From a virus, in IMG/VR virus record IMGVR_UViG_3300031576_000011, positions 1 to 64,000 of that record: 64,000 nt of DNA, one strand, 5' to 3'. The notes under the pieces are model-generated. The model saw only the letters and a program-made list of their open reading frames with translations, did no database searches and was not told the DNA's origin. The position numbers and the translations under genes were made by a program. The stretch's first letter is position 1, and the number at the start of each line of letters is the position of its first letter. Of this stretch, positions 1 through 7,782 are shown piece after piece.

Positions 1-417
1 GCCGTTCGCCGTCGGTTGACCGCAGTCCGCGTACGCGGGGCAGCCCTCGCGCTGGCATTTGTTCTCTGGACAGGGCTGGGGATCGTCCCACCCGAGCACC
101 TCGAATGCATCCTCGAGCGCAGAGAGTCCGCCGGTGTAGTAGCACGGCGCGCCGTCCTTCGTTCCGGTGTAGGCGAACTGGCGAACCATGCTCTCGAGAG
201 CTTCCCGGCGGGCGCGCGCGGCATCGCCGCCGGCTCGCTCGGCCTGGGCCAGCGCCAGGTAGAGATCGAAGTGCAGCGAGCACGCGGGCCCCACCAGGCC
301 GGAGAACTGGAACCGGCACGTGCAGCTCCCGTCCGGGAGGACGGCCACGCCCGGCTTCTTCCCGCGCGCCAGGATGTCGGCCGGGTCCGGGTCGGGCGCG
401 CCGGCCGATGTCGCCAC
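1..417 (-). CDS. Hypothetical protein, 3' part outside window
   Basis: The reading frame starts with GTG a few bases after the stop of the upstream gene and stays open to the window edge (139 codons seen). The visible part is soluble, with two cysteine clusters, one early (CTC around residue 35) and one near the edge (PCPENKC...GCPAYADC), which suggests zinc binding. No family is recognised with confidence. It is the last visible member of the minus-strand cassette, and tight spacing argues for co-transcription with the upstream genes. Confidence 0.6.
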   Translation of the reverse strand, partial: MATSAGAPDPDPADILARGKKPGVAVLPDGSCTCRFQFSGLVGPACSLHFDLYLALAQAERAGGDAARARREALESMVRQFAYTGTKDGAPCYYTGGLSALEDAFEVLGWDDPQPCPENKCQREGCPAYADCGQPTANG

Positions 418-421
418 GGCG

Positions 422-1198
422 CTACCCACCGAGCGCCTCCGGTGGCAGCACGATCGGCGGTCCCATCACCGCCTGCTTCACGACGTCCGGATTCGGCTCG
501 TGGCCGTCCGGGCCCGGCCCGCTCACGACCTCGTAGTTCGCGTCCGCGTCGTCGAGCCCGCAGTCCCCGCGCCGCAGGTGCTTCGCGCAGAATCCCCGCA
601 CGTCCTCGGAGAACACCGGATCCGTCGCGTGTCCCTGGTGGCAGTACCGCTTCTTCAGGCGGTAGACCGAGACGTGGGGGTTCGCGCACCCGGGCTGCGC
701 GCAGAGCGTCTTGAGGGGGCTCGGATCTGAGCCATGGTCCCCGGACTGGATCCACGCGAACGGCAGATGGCCAGCCGCGACCAGGAGATCGGTGGGCGCC
801 CCGTCGTAGCTGCTGGACCACACGGGGTGGCCCTTCCAGCTGAAGGTGATCGCGCCGACCTTCCGTGTCACGATCGCGGCCGTCCACTTGCCGGTGATGA
901 AGTCGCCGTAGAGCTCCGGGTACACGAAGGCCATCGCGCCCTTCAGGTCGATGTAGGTGCTGACGAGGCGCCAGTCGGCGCGGTGCTCCTCGCGGACGTA
1001 GAGGCCAGCCCCGAAGCGCCACTCGTTGCCGCTCAACCCGCTAGTCTTGTAGCGCTCGATGATCGCGAGATGCAAGAAGGCGTGGGCCAGCGCCTCCTCG
1101 CGATTGATCGGCACGACGGTCTTGGGGACGGGCGCGACGAACAGCACCTCATCGATGCCGTAGTCGTCCTCGTGCCGGCAGAAGAACCGCTTGTTCAT
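422..1198 (-). CDS. Conserved hypothetical phage protein, 258 aa
   Basis: The start ATG overlaps the stop of the upstream gene (ATGA) and has an AGGAGG ribosome site about 5 bases before it, so the much longer upstream open frame is not used. The first two thirds look like a compact globular domain (MNKRFFCRHEDDYGIDEVLF and on). The C-terminal third contains several cysteines and histidines (CAQPGCANPH, YCHQGH, FCAKHLRRGDC) that probably hold zinc. No catalytic motif is recognised. It is translationally coupled in the minus-strand accessory operon. Confidence 0.7.
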   Translation of the reverse strand: MNKRFFCRHEDDYGIDEVLFVAPVPKTVVPINREEALAHAFLHLAIIERYKTSGLSGNEWRFGAGLYVREEHRADWRLVSTYIDLKGAMAFVYPELYGDFITGKWTAAIVTRKVGAITFSWKGHPVWSSSYDGAPTDLLVAAGHLPFAWIQSGDHGSDPSPLKTLCAQPGCANPHVSVYRLKKRYCHQGHATDPVFSEDVRGFCAKHLRRGDCGLDDADANYEVVSGPGPDGHEPNPDVVKQAVMGPPIVLPPEALGG

Positions 1199-1761
1199 GA
1201 TGCCTCCTGGGGCTCCGTCGGGTCCGGCGCGTCGGCCGCGGCCCCGGCGCGCGCCCGCCAGTAGGTGCGGCTGCGGTGGACGCGGGCACACCGGATCTTC
1301 AGGCGAATCGCATCGGACCGCCACCGCTCGATCTGGGCCACCAGAAGCGCGTCGCGCTCGGCCGACTTCATGGCCGGCACACTCGCCGCGATCTCGGGCA
1401 GGCCGGGCTCCTCCGGGATCTCCGCCTGCTCGAGCATCGCGCCGGTCGCCGCGGCCGAGACCCGCTCGGCGGCCTGGGCCCGCGTGCGCAGCGCGTCCCG
1501 GGACTCCCGCAGCCCCGCCACCACCTGGTTGAGCTTCGCCAAGTGCTCCCGCTGCTTCTCGATCCGCTCGTGCCACCAGATCCGCTCCGTTTCTGGGATC
1601 GGGTGCCGCAGCGCCACCGTGGCGCCGCCCTCGGCGAGCGCCGTCATTCCGCGCTCGATGACTACCGCCTCGTCCGGCGTGATCCACCGCCGACTCCGCA
1701 GCGCGTCGTGCAGGATGCGCACCGCCTTCTCGTGGGCCTCCTGCGCCGGCACGTTAGCCAC
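1195..1761 (-). CDS. Hypothetical coiled-coil protein, 188 aa
   Basis: The GTG start overlaps the TAA stop of the upstream gene. The central part (about residues 60-110) is a charged, leucine-rich stretch that should form a coiled coil, followed by a basic, tryptophan-containing C-terminal helix (RWRSDAIRLKIRCARVHR). There is no enzymatic motif. Both ends overlap neighbouring genes, so it is a member of the co-translated cassette. Function unknown. Confidence 0.6.
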   Translation of the reverse strand: MANVPAQEAHEKAVRILHDALRSRRWITPDEAVVIERGMTALAEGGATVALRHPIPETERIWWHERIEKQREHLAKLNQVVAGLRESRDALRTRAQAAERVSAAATGAMLEQAEIPEEPGLPEIAASVPAMKSAERDALLVAQIERWRSDAIRLKIRCARVHRSRTYWRARAGAAADAPDPTEPQEAS

Positions 1762-2122
1762 GGGGGCCCTCCATGCCAGGGATGTTCGTCTGGACCTTGT
1801 GGCCCGCGTTGCGCAGCCCCTCGATCTCGTCCACCAAGGTCAGGTGCTTCTCCGCGAGCTGGGGGTTTCGGCGCTTCAGGCGCTGCACGATCGCGTAGAC
1901 GATCCCGGGACCGCCCTCCTTCGCCTGCGCGAGCATCATGCCCCAGCGTTCGGCCCAGATGCAGAGCACCGCCAACTCGTGCTGGTTGATCGCGATCGTG
2001 AGGTCGTTCGCGTGGGCGCACGGCAGGCCGGTGGTCCCGCAGTTCGGGCAGGCGGCGAGCCCCTTGAAGGATGGGATCTCGATGCCACAGAGGGTGCAGA
2101 AGCCCTCGCCGCGCTCAGACAC
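1754..2122 (-). CDS. Zinc-ribbon phage protein, 122 aa
   Basis: The protein begins with a zinc ribbon (CTLCG near residue 9, CPNCG near residue 25), followed by a helical segment with the pattern INQHELAVLCIWAERW. That pattern matches a family of small phage proteins I have seen annotated only as hypothetical. The GTG start overlaps the stop of the DUF3307-like gene upstream. A nucleic-acid-binding role is possible but is not shown by the sequence. Confidence 0.65.
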   Translation of the reverse strand: MSERGEGFCTLCGIEIPSFKGLAACPNCGTTGLPCAHANDLTIAINQHELAVLCIWAERWGMMLAQAKEGGPGIVYAIVQRLKRRNPQLAEKHLTLVDEIEGLRNAGHKVQTNIPGMEGPRG

Positions 2123-2465
2123 AGAGCCACCACCAGATCATCTTGCAGGCGACGTGCATCGCTTGGTCGCTGTGAATGTCGATCCAGCCTTCGCACTTCG
2201 AGAAGTCGATCACCCAGTGGGCCACGGTCTCCGCGAGCCCGAGCCAGACGCTTCCGGTCGCCAGCGTCACGGCGGCCCCGTGCATGATCGCGTGGGCCGT
2301 CAGAGCGTAGGGCCAGATGATCTGCGGCCTCTGGCCAGGCGGCGCGAAGGCCGCGGAGTCTCGGTGGCGGTTCTTCATCTTCGCGAGCGCGTCCGACTGC
2401 GCCCAGAAGTCGCCGACGGCGTGCCCGACCACCAGCCACCAGAGCATCGTCCAGTCGGGCATCAT
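2115..2465 (-). CDS. DUF3307-like membrane protein, 116 aa
   Basis: The protein has hydrophobic helices with the typical DUF3307 pattern: WWLVVGHAVGDFWAQSD at the N-terminus, a YALTAHAIMHG segment, then an AETVAHWVIDFSKC segment. It is therefore predicted to sit in the inner membrane. The start was chosen at the double ATG (MMPDW), which agrees with the beginning of the family domain. It lies between the HD hydrolase and the zinc-ribbon gene. The biochemical role of the family is unknown. Confidence 0.7.
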   Translation of the reverse strand: MMPDWTMLWWLVVGHAVGDFWAQSDALAKMKNRHRDSAAFAPPGQRPQIIWPYALTAHAIMHGAAVTLATGSVWLGLAETVAHWVIDFSKCEGWIDIHSDQAMHVACKMIWWWLCV

Positions 2466-2490
2466 GCGGCCACCATCTCGGCCATCGCGG

Positions 2491-3009
2491 TCACGGAGTC
2501 GGCTCCTCGAGTCGATCACAGAGGACCAGGACATCGCCGGCGAGCCCCTCGTCCGCCTGCGCGATCACCTGCACCAGCTTCCGGCTCTCGTCGGCGTAGA
2601 GGCGCCGGAAGTCCGGCGGGGCCGCGCCCATGTCCCGGAGGTTGTCGTAGCGGTCCGCCAGCTTGATTCGCTGAATGTCCTCGATCTCGTGCGCCAGCCG
2701 CTCGCGATCCATCGCCTTGCGGGCCGCGCGGTTCGCGCCCGAGGTCTTGCTCGTGTTCGTGAGTCCGCGCACGAGGTTCTCGATGCCCCAGCCGAACTCC
2801 CTTCGGATGTCCTCGAGCGTGATGGGCGTGTCCTCCACCACGTCGTGGAGCCACGCGGCGATGATGAGATCCTCGCGCGCCCACCGGACGGTCACGATCG
2901 CGGCGACACGGCCCGGGTGGTAGATGTAGGGCTCGCCACCGTAGCGGCGCACCTGGCCGACGTGGGCGCGACCCGCGAAGGCGGCGGCTTGCAGCACGAG
3001 ATTGGTCAT
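2491..3009 (-). CDS. HD-domain hydrolase, MESH1/SpoT-like
   Basis: The protein (172 aa) resembles the small metazoan-SpoT-homologue type of (p)ppGpp hydrolase. Visible signatures are YGGEPYIYHPGRVAAI (substrate and metal site), AAWLHDVVEDTP (the HD metal-binding motif with the VEDT extension) and IKLADRYDNLRDM (the second conserved segment of the HD fold). The ATG has a GGAG upstream. Related phage proteins are predicted to degrade alarmones or related nucleotides in the host cytoplasm, which could keep replication going under stringent conditions. Specificity for ppGpp is inferred from family resemblance only. Confidence 0.8.
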   Translation of the reverse strand: MTNLVLQAAAFAGRAHVGQVRRYGGEPYIYHPGRVAAIVTVRWAREDLIIAAWLHDVVEDTPITLEDIRREFGWGIENLVRGLTNTSKTSGANRAARKAMDRERLAHEIEDIQRIKLADRYDNLRDMGAAPPDFRRLYADESRKLVQVIAQADEGLAGDVLVLCDRLEEPTP

Positions 3010-3374
3010 GGTTCGTCTCCAGACCGGGGTGGTAACGGCGCGCCCTTGTATCGCCCGTTCCAGAGCCGCTGGAACACGTCGGTCTCCCAGCGGCCCCACC
3101 GCCGGCGCCACATGCGAGTGCCGTACCGCGCCACGTACCAGCAGGCCACCACGATCTGTTCGCGCGTGATGGCGTAGTCGCGCTGGATCGCGACCGCGCT
3201 CGATCCGCCCCACCACAAATCGGCGATCAGGTCCACCGACAGGCGGTGCCCCCCGATGCAGGGCCGGCCGCTGCACCGACCCGGCGAGACCCAGACGCAT
3301 GGGTGCTGGTTCCACCAGCGCGTCACTCGGGCCCAGGCCCGCCGCTGGGCCGCGCTCGGCCTTCGATAGATCAT
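3006..3374 (-). CDS. DUF433-like HTH protein
   Basis: This 122-aa protein carries a DUF433-type segment: CIGGHRLSVDLIADLWWGG followed by a helix-turn-helix with DYAITREQIVVACWYVARYG. DUF433 proteins resemble antitoxins of VapB type and are usually DNA-binding. There is no neighbouring toxin candidate of the expected type, so here it may simply be a regulator. Both ends overlap neighbours by 4 bases, so it is translated as part of the cassette. Confidence 0.7.
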   Translation of the reverse strand: MIYRRPSAAQRRAWARVTRWWNQHPCVWVSPGRCSGRPCIGGHRLSVDLIADLWWGGSSAVAIQRDYAITREQIVVACWYVARYGTRMWRRRWGRWETDVFQRLWNGRYKGAPLPPRSGDEP

Positions 3375-4180
3375 TCGGGCTTCTTCTCCTCTGGCGGGAA
3401 GCGCGTCTCGATGCGCTCTCGGAGCTCGTGGAGTTCCCGCGTCCGTTCCTCCGAGGACGCGAAGAGATCGGCGATCAGTCGGCGAAGCCGGTCGCCGCAC
3501 TTGGGGCCCCAGCGCGCATCCTCGACCGCGGCCCGGATCAACGTCCCGACCGGGGGCTTCAGCAGGATCGCGAGTTCGTTCCAGGTGCCCACCCCGAGCT
3601 TCATCAGCACGTCCTCCTGGGCCTCCTGCAGCGCCTGTAGCCGGTCGTACGCGTCGGACCGATCCTGCCGGATCGCGTCGTGGCCGGACGTGTCGCGGCC
3701 CTCCTTCAGGCCCTCGGCGTGGCCTTCCACGCGCGCCTGGTGGATGAGCCCGAAACTCTTCTGGATGAGCCTCGCCCACAGTTCCCTCCCGGGAGTGCCA
3801 ACGCGCAGGACGGCGGGATGCGCGATCTTCAGGCGCTTCCGCGCCGGGAGCATCAGGCCCCAGCCAGTCGGCAACTCGGACGTCAACACGACGGCTGGGG
3901 CCGCCACGATGTACCACTCGTCACACGACGTGACGGCGCGCGCCGACTTCTCCGGGTCCTTGAGTTCGACCAGCCAGTCCGCGCGGCTGGCCTTGATCTC
4001 GTGGCCGCGCAGCGTGTGTCCGCGCGACTGCCACAGGTTCAGGGCGAGGCAGTCCACGCGCCGGTTGTCAGCCAACGTGGCCTCGAAGATGGTCGCCCAC
4101 TCGCGGGACTTGCCCTCGTCCGGTTCGTAGGTCGCCTCGAGCGCGGCAACCAGCCTCGGGGTGGTCCAGGGCTCGCTCAC
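3371..4180 (-). CDS. MmcB-like PD-(D/E)XK-type protein, 269 aa
   Basis: The GTG start overlaps the stop of the upstream gene (GTGA). The N-terminal half contains the MmcB-family core: RVDCLALNLWQSRGHTLRGHEIKASRADWL, shown here only in parts as RVDCLALN and GHEIKASRADWL, followed by CDEWYIVAAP. MmcB proteins are linked to translesion DNA repair and have a restriction-endonuclease-like fold, with the D of RVD and the E.K of HEIK as likely active-site residues. The C-terminal half is a charged helix likely to coil. The cellular target is not known. Confidence 0.7.
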   Translation of the reverse strand: MSEPWTTPRLVAALEATYEPDEGKSREWATIFEATLADNRRVDCLALNLWQSRGHTLRGHEIKASRADWLVELKDPEKSARAVTSCDEWYIVAAPAVVLTSELPTGWGLMLPARKRLKIAHPAVLRVGTPGRELWARLIQKSFGLIHQARVEGHAEGLKEGRDTSGHDAIRQDRSDAYDRLQALQEAQEDVLMKLGVGTWNELAILLKPPVGTLIRAAVEDARWGPKCGDRLRRLIADLFASSEERTRELHELRERIETRFPPEEKKPE

Positions 4181-4527
4181 GGGGCCTCCGGCGCAATCGC
4201 CGGAACCGGCAGCGCCGAAATCGACCGCCGGCACTCCCGGCACATCCATCCCAGCCTTTCCGTCGGGAATCGAGTGGTGGTGACCAGCGCCCAGCCGTTC
4301 TCTGGATCGAACACGCCCGCCTCGATCCGGAGCGACGCGTCGTCGCCGTCGCGTCCGATCTTGCGCTCTTCCGTGAAGATCGCGAACTGCTGCTCGCGTC
4401 CGCAGAAGGCGCAGACCGTGCGCCGCGCGACCTCCTGCAGATCGACCATGAAGCGATCGATGATCGCCACGAGCCGATCGCGCACTTGCGCGAGCGTGCA
4501 GGGTTCAGGCGTCAGTTCGTCGCTCAT
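4177..4527 (-). CDS. Zinc-ribbon hypothetical protein, 116 aa
   Basis: A strong AGGAGA ribosome site stands 6 bases before the ATG. The protein has an N-terminal helix (LAQVRDRLVAIIDRF) and then two CxxC knuckles, CAFCG near residue 40 and CRECRR near residue 100, which probably form one zinc ribbon with a long insert between its halves. No family is recognised. It overlaps its downstream neighbour by 4 bases. Confidence 0.6.
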   Translation of the reverse strand: MSDELTPEPCTLAQVRDRLVAIIDRFMVDLQEVARRTVCAFCGREQQFAIFTEERKIGRDGDDASLRIEAGVFDPENGWALVTTTRFPTERLGWMCRECRRSISALPVPAIAPEAP

Positions 4528-4754
4528 GGCGTCTCTCCTTGTTTCTCGACCGGCCCGCACCAGCGCCCCGAGATCGCCTCGGGGCCCAGTTGGCCGCTCA
4601 CCAGGTGCCGTGGCCCCACCAGCATGGCGGCCGCCTCGCCGTTCCGGATCTCCACGCGCGGATCGTACGGTCCTCCCGCCAGGTCTAGGTTCTCGTCGCC
4701 GGCCTGGAAGATCCGGTTACACCCGAAGCAGCGGTACTCGGCCGGGGTGGTCAT
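4524..4754 (-). CDS. Small zinc-finger protein, 76 aa
   Basis: The start ATG overlaps the stop of the upstream gene. Near the N-terminus there is a CFGC knuckle (residues 9-12) and near the C-terminus a single RWC. The protein is otherwise short and polar. Position in the overlapping cassette supports it as a real gene. No function can be assigned. Confidence 0.55.
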   Translation of the reverse strand: MTTPAEYRCFGCNRIFQAGDENLDLAGGPYDPRVEIRNGEAAAMLVGPRHLVSGQLGPEAISGRWCGPVEKQGETP

Positions 4755-5140
4755 CCCACGACCAGCCCGCAACTCGCACACCGCGTACCGACCGCCGCGT
4801 CCGCGCCGCCGGCGCACAGGCAGTACCGCTCGGCCTCGCGCACGTGCGCGGGCTTCGCCGCCTCGACCTTCGCGTCGCGCAACTTGGCCGGTGCGGCCCG
4901 GGAGCACGTCGGGCACACGGCGCGGCCGCTCGGGCCCACGCCATGCTCCCGCACGCAGACGTGACCGCACGCGAAGACGAGCCGCCAGCCGCCGTCCACG
5001 CGTTCGGCGGAGGTCACGAGTCGGCAGACGTCGGCGGAGGGCGGGACGTGCTTCCGCAGCGACCAGGCGATGAGCCCGTTCTGGCGCGTCGCGTGGGCCT
5101 TGCGGCTCGCGTTCTCCTGGGCGCGCGTCGGATCTCTCAC
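4751..5140 (-). CDS. Zinc-binding hypothetical protein, 129 aa
   Basis: The GTG start overlaps the stop of the upstream gene. There are three cysteine/histidine pairs: CGHVCVREHG in the middle, CPTCS shortly after, and CLCAGG...CASCG at the C-terminus. The pattern suggests a small treble-clef or double-ribbon protein that could bind nucleic acid. It is co-translated with neighbours on both sides. No family is recognised. Confidence 0.55.
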   Translation of the reverse strand: MRDPTRAQENASRKAHATRQNGLIAWSLRKHVPPSADVCRLVTSAERVDGGWRLVFACGHVCVREHGVGPSGRAVCPTCSRAAPAKLRDAKVEAAKPAHVREAERYCLCAGGADAAVGTRCASCGLVVG

Positions 5141-5511
5141 GTCCGAAGCTCCCGCAGGCACTCTTCGATCACGGCCAGCCGGCGCGACGGATCGGTGGGC
5201 ACGGACTTCGCCGCCAGCTCGCAGATCTGGCAGACGAACGCCGTGTCGCCGTCGTGGGGCTTCGGCACGATCCGCGCGACCTCCTCGGACACCGTCAGGC
5301 AATCGATCGTCTCGGCCCGGTTCAGCATGGCCTTCACCGCGCCAGCCACGCGGGCCTGGACCATCGTGGGCCACCACCGCGGGTCTCCGAGCCCGCTGTC
5401 GCCGAGCAGTCCCAACGCGCGGATCGCCCTCGCGTCGCCCCCCACCGCGAGGCCAAGCAACAGGCGGCCGGCGGCGTCCCTGGTTGGCAGCACCTCGTTC
5501 TCGGCCGTCAC
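5137..5511 (-). CDS. Hypothetical protein, 124 aa
   Basis: The GTG start overlaps the stop of the gene upstream (GTGA). The protein is mostly helical, with one CQIC pair in the C-terminal third and an ALGLLG repeat-like helix in the N-terminal half. No conserved domain is recognised. Support comes from its length, codon use in line with neighbours and the coupled start. Confidence 0.5.
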   Translation of the reverse strand: MTAENEVLPTRDAAGRLLLGLAVGGDARAIRALGLLGDSGLGDPRWWPTMVQARVAGAVKAMLNRAETIDCLTVSEEVARIVPKPHDGDTAFVCQICELAAKSVPTDPSRRLAVIEECLRELRT

Positions 5512-5846
5512 GACTGGTACTGCTCCATGTCCTCGTCGCACTTCGTGCAGCGCTGCGGATCGTCGCTCGATGTGATCGTCATCCGCTGGCACCGCGCGCA
5601 GGAGAAGATGTGGCACGTTGGGAAGTGCGTCCGCACCGAGGCGGCCGCCTCGAGCAGCCTGGCCTCGATCGTCGCCCGGATCTTCTCGCGCGTCTCCGTG
5701 TCGTTCGGCTGGCCCTCGAACATCTGCAAGTCGGCGCGCACGACCCGAACGACGCGACGCACCGCGCGGCGGCGCCCCCACCATCGCCAGAGCCGGCGGA
5801 GCGGGTTCAGTGGAGCAGTTCCCGGTGGACGAGCCCGTCCGCCCAT
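5508..5846 (-). CDS. Basic protein with C-terminal zinc ribbon, 112 aa
   Basis: The first 40 residues are very arginine-rich (RRLWRWWGRRRAVRRVVRVVR), with tryptophans that could touch membrane or nucleic acid. The C-terminus holds a zinc ribbon, CARCQR and CTKCDED. It overlaps the upstream gene by about 40 bases, more than usual in this cassette, so the true start may lie a little further downstream. Function unknown. Confidence 0.5.
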   Translation of the reverse strand: MGGRARPPGTAPLNPLRRLWRWWGRRRAVRRVVRVVRADLQMFEGQPNDTETREKIRATIEARLLEAAASVRTHFPTCHIFSCARCQRMTITSSDDPQRCTKCDEDMEQYQS

Positions 5847-6091
5847 CTCATGTGGAGGTGCGCGTGCGCGACCAGTCCGTCCTCGAGCCAGAACTGGATC
5901 TCGGCCCGTTCGACCCTCAAGGAATCGGCGCCCACGCCGCTCGCGCCGGCCCGACGGTAGACCCAGATCGCGTCGGTGCGGTCGTCCGGGATCCCGGCGA
6001 TCGCCTCGAGCTCGGCTGCGGGCATCCGGAGCATCTCACCCGCGAGGAGGGCGCGGAAGGGGAAGGGCTTGGCGAGGTTCTGGCTACTCAT
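5807..6091 (-). CDS. Hypothetical protein, 94 aa
   Basis: The ATG overlaps the stop of the nucleotidyltransferase gene (ATGA). The sequence is a mix of short strands and helices and ends in a tryptophan- and histidine-rich segment (HAHLHMRWADGLVHRELLH). No family is recognised. Coupled translation with the nucleotidyltransferase upstream makes a related role possible but unproven. Confidence 0.5.
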   Translation of the reverse strand: MSSQNLAKPFPFRALLAGEMLRMPAAELEAIAGIPDDRTDAIWVYRRAGASGVGADSLRVERAEIQFWLEDGLVAHAHLHMRWADGLVHRELLH

Positions 6092-6831
6092 GCCCGCACC
6101 CGCTCGCGCAAGAGGTCCATGACGACGTGCTCCGCCAACTCGTGGTCCGGTCCGGCCGGGAGCGGGCTCGTGTCGACCAACGCGAAGACCTCGTGATCGT
6201 ACGCCTGCATCTTGGCCAGGAACTCGTCGCGGGGGTAACCTCCCGATCGGATCTTGAGGATCTCGGCGCGGTCGGACTCTGGCAGTCGCACGACGAGTGC
6301 TCCGGTGCGGAACAGGTGTTCGCTCATGCGAAGCAGCCGGTAGGCGTTGGCGCCGTGCTTCGTGTTCCAGCCGTACTGCTCGATCAGCGCCTTCCCCACG
6401 GCCCCACACTTCCGCGTGGTCTCGCCCGCGATCCGGCGCAAGTCGCCCTGCGCGAAGCCGCCGAGGGTGCGCTTCAGGTGTCGCCCGAGGAACGTCGCGC
6501 GGATTTCCAGCAGCGCCAACCAGGCGGGCCCCGCGTACTCGATCACGTCGGACGGGTAGAAGAGCATCTCGAGTGGCAGCGGCGATCCCGCGAGGCAGAG
6601 GCGCACGAAGTGCCGGAGCTCGAAGGCCGTCGCGTCGAGCGGCGTGGCCTCGGCGTGGGACTCGATCGTGTGCAGCCCGAGGATGTGCTCGGGGTCCGGG
6701 AGGAAGACGCCGCGCACGTCGAGGTCGCTGGTCGGCATGCGCGTGCCGTAGGCGGAGGAGCCGGCCCGCGCGAGGAAGATGCAGTTGCGCCGCCAGGGGC
6801 CGTCGTGCTGGAAGGCTTCCGTGGGGGTCAT
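6088..6831 (-). CDS. Predicted nucleotidyltransferase (Pol beta superfamily)
   Basis: The protein (247 aa) has the Pol beta nucleotidyltransferase signature: AGSSAYGTRMPTSDLDVRG, where GSSAYG is the nucleotide-binding loop and the two aspartates of SDLDVRG are metal ligands. A third acidic residue is expected in the TAFELR strand. It matches the family of stand-alone predicted nucleotidyltransferases common in large phages, whose substrates are unknown. The start was placed at the ATG overlapping the stop of the HNH gene; upstream codons are not needed by the fold. Confidence 0.85.
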   Translation of the reverse strand: MTPTEAFQHDGPWRRNCIFLARAGSSAYGTRMPTSDLDVRGVFLPDPEHILGLHTIESHAEATPLDATAFELRHFVRLCLAGSPLPLEMLFYPSDVIEYAGPAWLALLEIRATFLGRHLKRTLGGFAQGDLRRIAGETTRKCGAVGKALIEQYGWNTKHGANAYRLLRMSEHLFRTGALVVRLPESDRAEILKIRSGGYPRDEFLAKMQAYDHEVFALVDTSPLPAGPDHELAEHVVMDLLRERVRA

Positions 6832-7271
6832 CGGCAGGAACACTCCGCGATTAGGCCCAAGCGGCGTTCGATCTCGAGGCGCGCGCAGTTCGCCCGACGC
6901 CGCGCCTCGGCCTCGTCGTGCGCAGCCGGGATCAACCGCGCCTGCCCCCGTTTCCGGTCGCGGCTCGCGCCCGCACGGGCGACATGGAGCCCGACGTCGA
7001 TCCGAAGGTGGCATCGGTTACACATCGCACGAAGATGCGATGGATTCGCGCAGAGTGGGTCGCACTCGCAGAGGTGCGCGGTCGTCAACATGACTCGCCC
7101 GCCGGCCCATTTCGCCGGCGCGCGGTCCCGCTCTGTGCAGCGCCGCGGTCCGCCGGTTGTCCGGTGGAGTCCGCACTCGCCGCGGCACTCGCATTGCCCG
7201 GCCGCTCGGACCTCGCGGATCTGCTTCGCGACCGACTTCCAGTTCGCCGGGTAGGCGGCGTGGTCACCCAC
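6828..7271 (-). CDS. HNH-type nuclease, 147 aa
   Basis: The protein begins YPANWKSVAKQIREVRAAG, followed by a zinc knuckle CECRGEC, then LTTAHLCECDPLCANPSHLRAMCNRCHLRID. This matches phage HNH proteins of the YPxNW type, in which the usual HHLD is here replaced by AHLC; the asparagine of CANPSHL and the histidine of CHL complete the motif. The GTG start (GTGGGTGAC) defines the N-terminus. Such proteins may act in packaging or as homing nucleases. The variant first histidine region leaves activity uncertain. Confidence 0.75.
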   Translation of the reverse strand: MGDHAAYPANWKSVAKQIREVRAAGQCECRGECGLHRTTGGPRRCTERDRAPAKWAGGRVMLTTAHLCECDPLCANPSHLRAMCNRCHLRIDVGLHVARAGASRDRKRGQARLIPAAHDEAEARRRANCARLEIERRLGLIAECSCR

Positions 7272-7308
7272 GGTTGCCTTCCATGGTTGTTGATGCTACT
7301 CTGACGCC

Positions 7309-7722
7309 GTGGGCGTGGTCCACTTCGGTTCCCGAAATCCGAACTGGCGCGGCGGTCGCGTCGTCGCCAGTAACGGATACGTTCTCGTGCGGCGACCTGG
7401 GCACCCGCTCGCGGACGTCCGCGGGTACGTTTACGAGCACCGCCTCGTTGCGTGCGCGATCCTCGGTCGCCTCCTGCGTCCGGGCGAGCACGTCCACCAC
7501 AAGAACCACAACAAGCGCAACAACCGCCGCGACAATCTTGAGGTGGTCACGCCACCCACGCACGGCGTCCGACATCGCGCCGCGGGCTGCCGCCGCAGGC
7601 TGCCCGGTCAGTGCAACCCGACGGTGCGCTGCGCCTGCGGATGTGGCGCGCGTCTGCGTCACTTCGACGTGTGGGGACGCCCCAGGAAGTACGTGACCGG
7701 GCACAACACCGGCGCACGGTAG
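7309..7722 (+). CDS. HNH homing endonuclease on the opposite strand
   Basis: This 137-aa protein is the only plus-strand gene in the first 12 kb. It has the NUMOD/HNH_3 pattern: GYVLVRRPGHPLADVRGYVYEHRLV, then LGRLLRPGEHVHHKNHNKRNNRRDNLEVV with HVHH, the asparagines and the following NL as active-site elements. A CRxxG...CACGCG segment near the C-terminus may bind zinc. The GTG start has no strong ribosome site. Its orientation and the 9-base direct repeat (TCACCCACG) on both sides suggest insertion of a homing gene into the minus-strand operon. Confidence 0.8.
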   Translation: MGVVHFGSRNPNWRGGRVVASNGYVLVRRPGHPLADVRGYVYEHRLVACAILGRLLRPGEHVHHKNHNKRNNRRDNLEVVTPPTHGVRHRAAGCRRRLPGQCNPTVRCACGCGARLRHFDVWGRPRKYVTGHNTGAR

Positions 7723-7761
7723 CGTCGCGTCGGTCCACTCGATCTTCGTGCGATCACCCAC
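7723..7761 (-). pseudogene. 5' remnant of a Gp37/Gp68-like (DUF5131) gene
   Basis: A GGAGG ribosome site at a 9-base distance leads into a GTG whose first 13 codons read MGDRTKIEWTDAT. This is the diagnostic beginning of phage Gp37/Gp68 (DUF5131) proteins, which usually continue WNPxxGC. Here the match stops after 13 codons, exactly where the plus-strand HNH gene begins. The frame continues open only as a shadow of that gene. I read it as the stub of a gene whose body was removed or displaced. Confidence 0.55.
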
Positions 7762-7782
7762 GTGCCGGAGCCTCCGCGTCGC

